This document shows positions 17,137 to 24,894 of a DNA stretch of 62,474 nucleotides, in pieces; the first letter of the stretch is position 1, and every line of letters starts with the position of its first letter. The position numbers and the translations under genes are program-made. The stretch comes from Acetobacteraceae bacterium (GTDB lineage: Bacteria; Pseudomonadota; Alphaproteobacteria; Acetobacterales; Acetobacteraceae): positions 1 to 62,474 of the forward strand of contig DAIDJM010000048.1 of the NCBI GenBank assembly GCA_027451405.1. The letters run 5' to 3'. The notes under the pieces are model-generated. The model ran no database searches. It saw nothing but the letters and a program-made list of their open reading frames with translations, and had not been told where the DNA came from.

Positions 17137-19158
17137 ATGGACAGCGTAGTCACCGATAAGCCGCTTGCCGACAGGCGGGCGAACGCGAACGCCATCCGCT
17201 TCCTGGCCATGGATGCGGTGGAGGCTGCGAACAGCGGCCATCCCGGCATGCCCATGGGCATGGCGGACATCGCCGAAGTGCTGTGGCGCGACCATCTGCG
17301 CCACAACCCGGCCGACCCGCACTGGCCCGACCGCGACCGGTTCATTCTCTCGAACGGTCACGGTTCGATGCTGCATTACGCGCTGCTGCATCTCACCGGC
17401 TACGATCTGCCGATCGCCGAGCTGAAGAACTTCCGGCAGCTGCATTCGAAGACGCCCGGCCACCCGGAAGTCGGCATGACCCCGGGGATCGAGACCACGA
17501 CCGGGCCGCTGGGCCAGGGCATCGGCAACGCGGTGGGCATGGCGCTCGCCGAACGGCTGCTGGCGCAGGAATTCAACCGGCCGGGACACGAGATCGTGGA
17601 CCACCGGACCTGGGTGTTCTGCGGCGATGGATGCCTCATGGAAGGCATCTCGCACGAGGCCTGCTCGCTCGCCGGCGTGCTCCAGCTCGAGAAGCTGGTC
17701 GTCATCTACGACGATAACGGGATCTCCATCGACGGCCACGTGGAGCACTGGTTCGCCGACGATACGCCGGCGCGGTTCCGCGCCTATGGCTGGCATGTGA
17801 TTCCGAACGTGGACGGCCACAACGCGGAAGCGATCGCCGCGGCGCTCGCCGAGGCGAGGAAGCCGCATGGCAAGCCCGTCCTGATCTGCTGCAAGACCGT
17901 CATCGGCTGGGGCGCGCCCACCAAGGCCGGCACCCATGACAGTCACGGGTCGGCGCTCGGCGCGAAGGAAATCGAGGCGACGCGCCAGGCGCTCGGCTGG
18001 AGCTATGCTCCCTTCGAGGTGCCGGAGACGATTCGCCGCGCCTGGGATGCGCGCGAGGCGGGGGCTGCGCGGCAGCGCGAGTGGCAGGCGAAGTTCGATG
18101 CCTATGCCAAGGCTTTCCCTGATCTGGCGGCGGAATTCACGCGGCGCATGGCGGCGACGCTGCCGGCGGATTTCGCGCAGAAGGCCGATGCCTGGATCGC
18201 GCAGGCCAATGCGGCCGACAAGCCGCTGGCCACGCGCAAATCCTCGCAGGAGGCGATCGGCCATCTCGCCGGCATGCTGCCGGAATTCTTCAGCGGCAGC
18301 GCCGATCTCACCGGTTCGAACAACACCGACTGGAAGTCGATGGTGACGGTCGGGCCGAGCGGCGCCGGCAATTACGTCCATTACGGCGTGCGCGAGTTCG
18401 GCATGTCGGCGATGCTGAACGGCATCGCGCTGCATCGCGGCTTCATCCCGTCGGGCGGCACGTTCCTGGTCTTCTCCGATTACGCGCGCAACGCGATCCG
18501 GCTCGCCGCCATCATGAATCTGCGTAGCATCTTCGTGCTGACGCATGACAGTATCGGCGTCGGCGAGGACGGGCCGACGCACCAGCCGGTCGAGCATACC
18601 GCGTCGCTGCGGCTCATTCCGCATCTCGATGTGTGGCGGCCCTGCGACACGCTCGAGACTGCGGTCGCTTGGCGGCATGCGGTGGAACGCGCGGACGGGC
18701 CTTCGGCGCTGATCCTGACGCGGCAGAATCTCGAGCAGCATCCGGGCGATCCGGCGCGACCGGCGCTCGCCGCGCGCGGCGGGTATATCCTGAAGGATTG
18801 CGAGACGGCGCCGTCGATCATCCTGATCGCCACGGGCAGCGAAGTGGGGCCCGCCATGGCCGCGCAGAAGCTGCTGGCCGAGAAATCGGTGCATGCGCGG
18901 GTCGTTTCGATGCCTTGCGTCGATCTGTTCGACCGGCAGGACGAGGCCTACAAGCGCCACGTGCTGCCGCCGCACACGAAGCGGATCGCGATCGAGGCAG
19001 GGGCCACCGCCGGCTGGTATAAATATGTCGGGTTCGACGGCGCGGTGATCGGTCTCGACCGGTTCGGCGAGTCCGCACCCGGCGGACTGCTCATGAAACA
19101 TTTCGGCTTCACCGGCGAGCGCATCGCTGAAGTGGCGGCCGGACTGCTGGGTAACTGA
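17137..19158 (+). CDS. cbbT: Transketolase
   Basis: Thiamine-diphosphate enzyme moving two-carbon units between sugar phosphates. The 673 residues are full length and contain the substrate histidine in [35 protein letters not shown], the ThDP/metal motif [15 protein letters not shown], the catalytic glutamate in [13 protein letters not shown] and the histidine region [16 protein letters not shown]. The ATG at 17137 has CAGGAGAGA upstream. It sits between cbbP and cbbA, so it probably serves the Calvin cycle as well as the pentose phosphate pathway. Confidence 0.96.
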   Translation: MDSVVTDKPLADRRANANAIRFLAMDAVEAANSGHPGMPMGMADIAEVLWRDHLRHNPADPHWPDRDRFILSNGHGSMLHYALLHLTGYDLPIAELKNFRQLHSKTPGHPEVGMTPGIETTTGPLGQGIGNAVGMALAERLLAQEFNRPGHEIVDHRTWVFCGDGCLMEGISHEACSLAGVLQLEKLVVIYDDNGISIDGHVEHWFADDTPARFRAYGWHVIPNVDGHNAEAIAAALAEARKPHGKPVLICCKTVIGWGAPTKAGTHDSHGSALGAKEIEATRQALGWSYAPFEVPETIRRAWDAREAGAARQREWQAKFDAYAKAFPDLAAEFTRRMAATLPADFAQKADAWIAQANAADKPLATRKSSQEAIGHLAGMLPEFFSGSADLTGSNNTDWKSMVTVGPSGAGNYVHYGVREFGMSAMLNGIALHRGFIPSGGTFLVFSDYARNAIRLAAIMNLRSIFVLTHDSIGVGEDGPTHQPVEHTASLRLIPHLDVWRPCDTLETAVAWRHAVERADGPSALILTRQNLEQHPGDPARPALAARGGYILKDCETAPSIILIATGSEVGPAMAAQKLLAEKSVHARVVSMPCVDLFDRQDEAYKRHVLPPHTKRIAIEAGATAGWYKYVGFDGAVIGLDRFGESAPGGLLMKHFGFTGERIAEVAAGLLGN

Positions 19159-19206
19159 AACAAACGGGGAGGTGTTCTCCTCCGGCTAGACAAAGAGGAT
19201 CGACCG

Positions 19207-20253
19207 ATGGCTTTGGTTGCAATGCGACAATTGTTGGATCACGCCGCCGAGAATGGCTACGGCCTGCCGGCGTTCAATGTGAACAACATGGAACAGATCC
19301 ATGCGATCATGCAGGCGGCTGACGCCTGCAAAAGCCCGGTGATCCTGCAGGGCTCTGCCGGCGCGCGGAAATACGCCGGCGAGCCGTTCCTGCGGCACCT
19401 GATCGAGGCGGCCGTGGAAACCTGGCCGAATATCCCCATCGCGATGCACCAGGACCATGGCGCGAGCCCTGCCGTGTGCCTGCGCGCGATCCGCAGCGGT
19501 TTCACGAGCGTCATGATGGACGGCTCGCTCATGGAGGACATGAAGACGCCCTCCACCTACGAGTATAACGTCAACGTCACGCGCACCGTCTGCGAGATGG
19601 CGCATGCGGTGGGCGTGACGGTCGAGGGCGAACTCGGCTGTCTCGGCAGTCTCGAGACCGGTGAAGCCGGCGAGGAGGACGGGTCGGGCGCCGAGGGCAC
19701 GTTGAGCCATGACCAGCTGCTCACCGATCCGGTGCAGGCCGAGGATTTCGTGAAGAAGACCGGCGTCGATGCGCTCGCGATCGCGATCGGCACGAGCCAC
19801 GGCGCCTACAAATTCACGCGCAAGCCGACCGGTGACATCCTCGCGATCCAGCGGATCAAGGAAATCCACGCGCGCATCCCGAATACGCATCTCGTGATGC
19901 ACGGCAGCTCGTCGGTGCCGCAGGAATGGCTCGCGATCGTGCGCGAATTCGGCGGCGATATCCGCGAGACCTACGGCGTGCCCGTGGAGGAAATCCAGGA
20001 AGGTATCAAATACGGCGTGCGCAAGGTGAATATCGATACCGACATCCGTCTGGCGATGACCGGGGCGATGCGCAAGCTGATGGGGACGAAGCGCGATGAG
20101 TTCGATCCGCGCAAGTTCCTCGCCGAGGCCGTGAAGGCGGCGAAGGCGCTCTGCCAGGCGCGGTTCGAGGCGTTCGGGTCGGCCGGCAATGCCGACAAGA
20201 TCAAGCCGATGCCGCTCGAGGCGATGGCGACGAAATACGCCAAGGCGGCTTAG
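19207..20253 (+). CDS. cbbA: Class II fructose-bisphosphate aldolase
   Basis: Zinc-dependent aldolase joining or splitting fructose (or sedoheptulose) bisphosphate. It has 348 residues with family marks [12 protein letters not shown], the catalytic/zinc pair Asp83-His84 in [20 protein letters not shown], the zinc histidine in [20 protein letters not shown] and the phosphate site [11 protein letters not shown]. It is of the CbbA/Calvin-cycle subtype (class IIB-like, with a late insertion). An AGAGG motif precedes the ATG. The stop TAG is embedded in TTAGAGC, the border motif of the palindromes that follow. Confidence 0.96.
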   Translation: MALVAMRQLLDHAAENGYGLPAFNVNNMEQIHAIMQAADACKSPVILQGSAGARKYAGEPFLRHLIEAAVETWPNIPIAMHQDHGASPAVCLRAIRSGFTSVMMDGSLMEDMKTPSTYEYNVNVTRTVCEMAHAVGVTVEGELGCLGSLETGEAGEEDGSGAEGTLSHDQLLTDPVQAEDFVKKTGVDALAIAIGTSHGAYKFTRKPTGDILAIQRIKEIHARIPNTHLVMHGSSSVPQEWLAIVREFGGDIRETYGVPVEEIQEGIKYGVRKVNIDTDIRLAMTGAMRKLMGTKRDEFDPRKFLAEAVKAAKALCQARFEAFGSAGNADKIKPMPLEAMATKYAKAA

Positions 20254-20259
20254 AGCCGC

Positions 20260-20306
20260 GAGCAAAATCCGATCAGATGGAATCATCTGATCGGATGAAT
20301 TTGCTC
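20260..20306. repeat. Long perfect palindrome behind cbbA (TAGAGC-type element 1)
   Basis: ATCCGATCAGATG (20267-20279) and CATCTGATCGGAT (20284-20296) form a perfect 13-base stem around GAAT. The outer arms GAGCAAA and TTTGCTC extend it, and TA follows on the right. It is less GC-rich than its surroundings. It may act as a terminator or be a small non-autonomous mobile element. Confidence 0.75.
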
Positions 20307-20321
20307 TAAGAAATCAATAAC

Positions 20322-20383
20322 TAGAGCAACTTACGCGGGTCTGACTGAAGCGCTGGCGCTCCAGTCAGACCGGCTGTTGCTCG
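20322..20383. repeat. Second nested palindrome behind cbbA (MITE-like element 2)
   Basis: GGTCTGACTG (20338-20347) pairs with CAGTCAGACC (20362-20371), with an inner AGCGC/GCGCT stem and outer arms GAGCAAC/GTTGCTC. The left border is TA. The minus strand reads GAGCA, 9 bases, CTGACTGGA, very like the left end of the IS630-type element at 62238 (GAGCA, 8 bases, CTGACTGGA). This supports a MITE related to that element. Confidence 0.6.
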
Positions 20384-20430
20384 AGCGCGTTTGGGTTGAG
20401 GCGTGCCGGTGAACGCGGCGTCATCAGGGA

Positions 20431-20494
20431 ATGGGGTCTGGGGCCTTTCGGCCCCAGCGGAGTGGAGAGGCGGAGCCTCTGCCCGCCGGAGGCG
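20431..20494 (+). repeat. GC-rich palindromic intergenic repeat, copy B
   Basis: GGGGTCTGGGGCCTTTCGG with CCCCAGCGG, then GAGGCGGAGCCTC and TGCCCGCCGGAGGC. It has the same order and orientation as copy A at 6.8 kb. It lies between the convergent cbbA and the small membrane gene, after the two TAGAGC palindromes, and could serve as a bidirectional terminator. Confidence 0.8.
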
Positions 20495-20532
20495 CGCTTC
20501 GGCCCAAAGGCGCTCCGCTTGCTCCTTCGGAG

Positions 20533-20838
20533 TTAGCTGCGCCGGTGCTTGGTGTGCCCGGAAGGCTGACCCAGGCTGGAGACGGCGCACCCCACACAGA
20601 CCAGCCCGAGGCAAACCGGCAGCAGCCAGAGCGGTCGCAGCAGGAGGGGCACGACCACGGCCTGCCATACGCCAAGACCGAGATGCGCCTGCAGAACGCT
20701 CTGCCAATGGGCGTACGTATCCGGATCGGCGGTCGCCAGGCCTTGGGCCAGGGTCATGTCGGGCGGTGCTAGGGTTCCGAGCGCCACCGCGCCGACCAGG
20801 AGGACTGCCGCGAGGATCGAGAAAATACGGAACGTCAT
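20533..20838 (-). CDS. Small membrane protein, function unknown
   Basis: A 101-residue protein from the ATG at 20838. A first membrane span or uncleaved signal lies at about residues 4-22 (FSILAAVLLVGAVALGTLA), a polar loop contains PDTYAHWQSVLQAHLGLG, and a second hydrophobic region (VVVPLLLRPLWLLPVCLGLVC) lies near 63-85. The tail is basic. The coding pattern and topology look genuine but I recognise no family. It is flanked by repeat-filled sequence and a 235-base spacer (20839-21073) in which I see nothing else. Confidence 0.6.
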   Translation of the reverse strand: MTFRIFSILAAVLLVGAVALGTLAPPDMTLAQGLATADPDTYAHWQSVLQAHLGLGVWQAVVVPLLLRPLWLLPVCLGLVCVGCAVSSLGQPSGHTKHRRS

Positions 20839-21073
20839 CGAGCAGAGCCCCAGGGGTCGGACGCGCTCCTGCCACAACGGTCGGGTCCGGTCGCGCGTTG
20901 CGCACCTTCTATCATGCGATTGCTGCCCGCCTCAGGCAACATGCAAGGTGGCGGGGCGGCGGGAGCGGCGCCCGGCAACACGAAAGCGTGGCTTCGGGGC
21001 GGATATGCCTCCGGGGCCGGAAGGTCCCAGACCCCTGTCTTGCGATCGCTCGCCCCAGTGGCCGGAGGTCTGT

Positions 21074-22066
21074 CTAATCCCCGAATGCCACGCAGCCGCG
21101 CAGCTGACCGACAAGGTCGCCGTTCCAGTTGCGCACCTTGGGTTCGGCCAGCCGGTCCAGCAGAGGCGACGGACCCAGCATCCCGCGGAGCAGCGCGGCG
21201 CAGGCGGCTTCGGCCGCACGCACCGCGCCGTCATCGCATTTGAGCGCAAAGCCGAGACCGCGTTCGGGAATGGCGCCACAATAGACCCCCTCGGCGCCGA
21301 CCTTGACGAAGGCCCGCGCGCCTAGCCCGGAGGCGATTTCGGTATCGAATTTTTCGGCGCCGCCTACCAGCAGCGGGTGCGCGGCGACCGCTTCGCGCAA
21401 CGTCGCGGCGGCGAGGGCAAAGTCGGCCGGCAGGTGCCGGCCGCTGCCGAACCGCGCAAAGCCGGTCGCGAGCGCCCGCAGCGGGATCGCGAAGGTGGGG
21501 ATGGCGCACCCGTCGGTGCCGCGGTTTTCCGCCTCGAGACGGACGCCGGTGATCTCGGCGAGCGTTGCGGTAACGCGCTGCAAGATGGGGTGATCGGGGC
21601 GGACATAGCCGCCGGGCGTGATCCCGGCAGCGACGGCGCTGGCGAGAAATCCGGCATGTTTGCCGGAACAATTATTGTGCAGCGCACAGGGTTGCTCGCC
21701 GGCGGCGACCAACGCATGGGCGGCCGCGCGGCTGCTCGGCCAGTGCGTGCCGCATTCGAGGGCGCGCATGTCGAGCCCGATTTTCTCGAGCATGCCGCGC
21801 GCGGTTCCGGCGTGCAGCGCCGAACCGTCATGGGAGGCGCAGGCGAGCGCGAGTTCGGGCGGGGTGAAACCGGCGCGCTCCGCGCCGCCGCCGACGAGCA
21901 GCGGGATCGCTTGGAATGCCTTGACGGCGGAGCGTGGAAAGATGCCCCGGTCGATATCCCCGCCGGAGGCGACGATGCGGCCGTCGGGGTCGGCCACGGC
22001 CCAGGCACCCGTATGCGATGATTCCAGGCGCGGGAAACGCACCAGTTCTGCAATGACCGGATTCAT
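21074..22066 (-). CDS. Rhizobial-type L-asparaginase (PF06089 family)
   Basis: Hydrolyses L-asparagine to aspartate and ammonia; this family is unrelated to E. coli AnsA/AnsB. The proposed active-site groups are present: the Ser46-x-x-Lys49 pair in FPRSAVKAF, Ser78 in CASHDGS, Cys133 in NNCSGKHAGF and Cys187 in GTDGCAIP, with a late lysine in RAFVKVGAEG. These match the positions described for Rhizobium etli enzymes. The 330 residues lack a signal peptide, so it should be cytosolic. It is the last gene of an operon with a permease and a GS-like enzyme, 4 bases after the permease stop. Confidence 0.9.
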   Translation of the reverse strand: MNPVIAELVRFPRLESSHTGAWAVADPDGRIVASGGDIDRGIFPRSAVKAFQAIPLLVGGGAERAGFTPPELALACASHDGSALHAGTARGMLEKIGLDMRALECGTHWPSSRAAAHALVAAGEQPCALHNNCSGKHAGFLASAVAAGITPGGYVRPDHPILQRVTATLAEITGVRLEAENRGTDGCAIPTFAIPLRALATGFARFGSGRHLPADFALAAATLREAVAAHPLLVGGAEKFDTEIASGLGARAFVKVGAEGVYCGAIPERGLGFALKCDDGAVRAAEAACAALLRGMLGPSPLLDRLAEPKVRNWNGDLVGQLRGCVAFGD

Positions 22067-22070
22067 GGGC

Positions 22071-23465
22071 TCAGGCGTCGGGCTCGCGCAGCACCCATTC
22101 GCCGCGTCGGCGCAGGATGGCGAGATAATAGGTTACGGAGGCCACGATGATGATCACCGTCGCGATCAGGCTTTTCTGTCCGACCGTGGGATCGAGCGCA
22201 TTCGTATAGATCACATAGGCCAGCACGATCAGCGCCAGAAGTGGCGGCAGCGGGAAAAGCGGCATCCGGTAGCGGGCATGCGCGGTGGCGCCGGTATGGC
22301 GGCCGACGATCACGGCGATGCAGAGCGCCGCATAGACGACGACGATCGCCGTGCCGGTCATCACGAGCAGCAGATTGAGCGGCACGAAGCAGAGCGCGCC
22401 GGCGAGCAGGCCCGTGATCAGCGTCGCGGCCCAAGGCGAGCCGAAGCGGGGATGCACGCGGGTCAGGAACCGGTTCACCGGCGCCGCCCAGACTTCGTCC
22501 CGCCCGCTGCTGAACAGCATGCGCGCGACCAATACGACCACGGCGATGTTCGCATTCACGATGGCCAGGGCCACGGCCAGATTGATGGCGGTGCCGAGTG
22601 CCGGGCCGCCGCGCTGCCGCACGAATTCGCTGAACATCGTGTCCGAGCCGAAAAGGGACGCGAGATCCGCGCCGCCGCGCAGCATTGCGGCCAGCGGCAG
22701 GGTTTGCGACACCACGCTGATCACCAGGGCCAGCATCACCGCGCGCGCGACATGGCGGGGCGCTTCATGCGTCTCCTCGCCGAGATAAACGGCGTTGCCG
22801 TACCCGTAGAACGCAAACACGGCGACCGAACTCGCGAGCGCGATGGCCCCGAAGCTCGCGGGGATCAGGTGACCGCCGCCGCCGAGCATGACGGGATGGG
22901 TCAGCGGCGCCAGCCAGCCTCGCGCGGGATGGAGGAAGCCGAGCACCGTCACCACCACGAGTGCCAGCAATTCGAGCAGCAGGAAGGCGCCGGTGATCAG
23001 CGCGTTCGTGCGCACGTTCAGGATCGCGCAGAGCGTGGTGAAGACGACGCAGCCGAGCGCGTCCGTCACCAGCGAGGAACCCCGCAGGATAGCGCCAAGA
23101 TAATTGCCCAGGCCGAGCGCCACGACCGAGATGTTCAGCACCAGAACGACAAGATTGACGCCGAAGACGATGAAGCCGGCGAGCTTGCCGAGCGTGCGGC
23201 CGACGATCGCGTATTCTCCGCCGGTGAGCGGAAAGGCCGAGGAGAGCTCGGCATAGACATAGGCGGTGAAGAGGCTGGCGATCGCCGCGATCACGAAACT
23301 CCAGAGCGCGCCCGAGCCGGCCTGTTCGACGACCCCGGGCACCACGATGAAGATCGAGGAAGCCGGCGTCACCGAGGAGAGCGTGATCAGCAGCACGCCC
23401 ACGGTTTTCATGCTGCGGGGGAAGGCGGCGGCGACCCGGGCCGTGTCCGTGCGTGTCTCGCTCAT
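22071..23465 (-). CDS. APC family amino-acid permease
   Basis: A 464-residue inner-membrane transporter with about twelve hydrophobic segments from residue 20 onward. The N-terminal signature TLSSVTPASSIFIVVPGVV and the block AFPLTGGEYAIVGR are typical of the APC superfamily, as is FYGYGNAVYLGEETHEAP in the middle. The ATG at 23465 overlaps the stop of the GS-like gene, and asparaginase follows 4 bases downstream. The likely cargo is therefore asparagine, glutamine or a related amine, but the substrate is inference. Confidence 0.88.
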   Translation of the reverse strand: MSETRTDTARVAAAFPRSMKTVGVLLITLSSVTPASSIFIVVPGVVEQAGSGALWSFVIAAIASLFTAYVYAELSSAFPLTGGEYAIVGRTLGKLAGFIVFGVNLVVLVLNISVVALGLGNYLGAILRGSSLVTDALGCVVFTTLCAILNVRTNALITGAFLLLELLALVVVTVLGFLHPARGWLAPLTHPVMLGGGGHLIPASFGAIALASSVAVFAFYGYGNAVYLGEETHEAPRHVARAVMLALVISVVSQTLPLAAMLRGGADLASLFGSDTMFSEFVRQRGGPALGTAINLAVALAIVNANIAVVVLVARMLFSSGRDEVWAAPVNRFLTRVHPRFGSPWAATLITGLLAGALCFVPLNLLLVMTGTAIVVVYAALCIAVIVGRHTGATAHARYRMPLFPLPPLLALIVLAYVIYTNALDPTVGQKSLIATVIIIVASVTYYLAILRRRGEWVLREPDA

Positions 23466-24751
23466 AAGTAAAAACGGTATTCCGCGTCGGCGATGGTTTC
23501 GAACAGAGCCCTCGTCTCCACCTGCTTGAGCGTGGCATACAGGTCGAGGAATTCGGCGCCGATATAATCGGCAAGCACCGGCGCCCGCGCGCAGAGTTCC
23601 AGCGCCTTGAAGAAATCGGGCAGCGCCGCCGGTTCGGGGCGCGGATCGAGTGCCCGCGTGACGCCATGATGGAGGGCAGCGAGGATCGCCGCCATGGCGA
23701 GGTGCGGCGATGCATCCGCGCTCGCCACGCGGTGCTCGATGCGGCGATGCGCGGGGTTGCCGGCGGGGATTCGGAACGCGACGTCGCGCCGGTTCTCGCC
23801 CCAGCTCGGTGTGCGCGCCACGAAGGCGCCGCCGAAGCGCCGGAAGGCGCTGAAATTGGGCGCGAAGAGCAGCAGGCTTTCCGCATGGAGCGCCTGCATG
23901 CCGCCGATCGCCTGGCGCAACAAGCTGTCGCCGCCCGGTTGTGCGAAGCGATTGCTGCCGACCGCGTCCGCGAGGCTGAGATGGATGTGCAAGCCGTTTC
24001 CCGGGTGTTCCGGATAGGGCTTGGCCATGAAACTAGCGCGCAATCCCTGGCTCGCTGCCACACCCTGAACCGCCCGGCGCAGCAGGGCGGCATCGTCGGC
24101 GGCGGAAAGCGGGTCGGCGCGGTGCGGCAAATTCACCTCGAACTGCCCCGGTCCGTATTCGCTGACGATTGCCCCGCCCGCGATGCCCTGCGCCGCGAGC
24201 GCATCGTGCAAGCCGTGCAGGAAATCGCCATGTTCCTCGATGCGCTGGACGCAGAGATGGCCAGCCGATCCCGGCGGCAAGCCGTCGCGCAACGGCGGCG
24301 GCGCGGGCCGCAGGCGGGCGTCCGGCTGCACCAGGCAGAATTCGAGTTCGCAGGCCACGACGGGATGAAGCCCGCTCGCATGGCAGCGCGCGACGGTGCG
24401 GGCCAGGATCGTCCTTGGGTCGAACCAGAGCGGACCCCGCATGGCGAGCAGGCTCTGGGCGAGATTTCGGGAGGTCCACGGAACCGGCGCGAGCCGGCCC
24501 GGAACCGGATCGGCGATCGCGTCGGGATCGCCATCCTCGGTGCCGAGGCCGCGCGGACCGCGCGACGCACCCGTTGCGTCCAGGATCAGCGAACTCGCGG
24601 AAAAGGCGACTCCGTCCGATGCTGCCGTGCTCCAGGCGTGTGCCGGCAAACGCTTGCCGCGCGCGATTCCGTTCACGTCGAATACGAATGCATCGACGAA
24701 GCGCGCGCCGTCGGGGAGCACCGTGACCGGCGCCACACTGTCCATCGTCAC
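23462..24751 (-). CDS. Glutamine synthetase-like ligase (PuuA/GlnT-type)
   Basis: A 429-residue GS-fold enzyme, shorter than GlnA, of the type that includes gamma-glutamylputrescine synthetase. Visible marks are FDVNGIARGK near the N terminus, ACELEFCL (metal-binding glutamates), SEYGPGQFEVNL, the ATP/ammonia region GNGLHIHLSL, FAPNFSAFRRF and the EHRVASADASPHLAMAAIL block. It probably ligates ammonia or an amine to glutamate or another acid. Two ATGs (24751 and 24745) are possible. It starts the permease-asparaginase operon and diverges from the TonB-dependent receptor across 143 bases. Confidence 0.87.
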   Translation of the reverse strand: MTMDSVAPVTVLPDGARFVDAFVFDVNGIARGKRLPAHAWSTAASDGVAFSASSLILDATGASRGPRGLGTEDGDPDAIADPVPGRLAPVPWTSRNLAQSLLAMRGPLWFDPRTILARTVARCHASGLHPVVACELEFCLVQPDARLRPAPPPLRDGLPPGSAGHLCVQRIEEHGDFLHGLHDALAAQGIAGGAIVSEYGPGQFEVNLPHRADPLSAADDAALLRRAVQGVAASQGLRASFMAKPYPEHPGNGLHIHLSLADAVGSNRFAQPGGDSLLRQAIGGMQALHAESLLLFAPNFSAFRRFGGAFVARTPSWGENRRDVAFRIPAGNPAHRRIEHRVASADASPHLAMAAILAALHHGVTRALDPRPEPAALPDFFKALELCARAPVLADYIGAEFLDLYATLKQVETRALFETIADAEYRFYL

Positions 24752-24894
24752 GCTATGCGCCAGAAGACCGTCGGTGCGGAAGGGCTCTGCCGCCGAAACT
24801 GAGGTTTTTGGGCACCATTCTTGCTTCTTCGGCCGACGGGCGCTTGCAAGGCCGCCGCGTTTGTTGTCATGCGTAATTCGAGGGGGAGATATTC

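Noticed and set aside
20254-20310. Calling the palindrome after cbbA a Rho-independent terminator.
   Set aside because: The stem is long and perfect but no T-run follows on the plus strand, and an inserted element explains its borders better; terminator activity remains possible.
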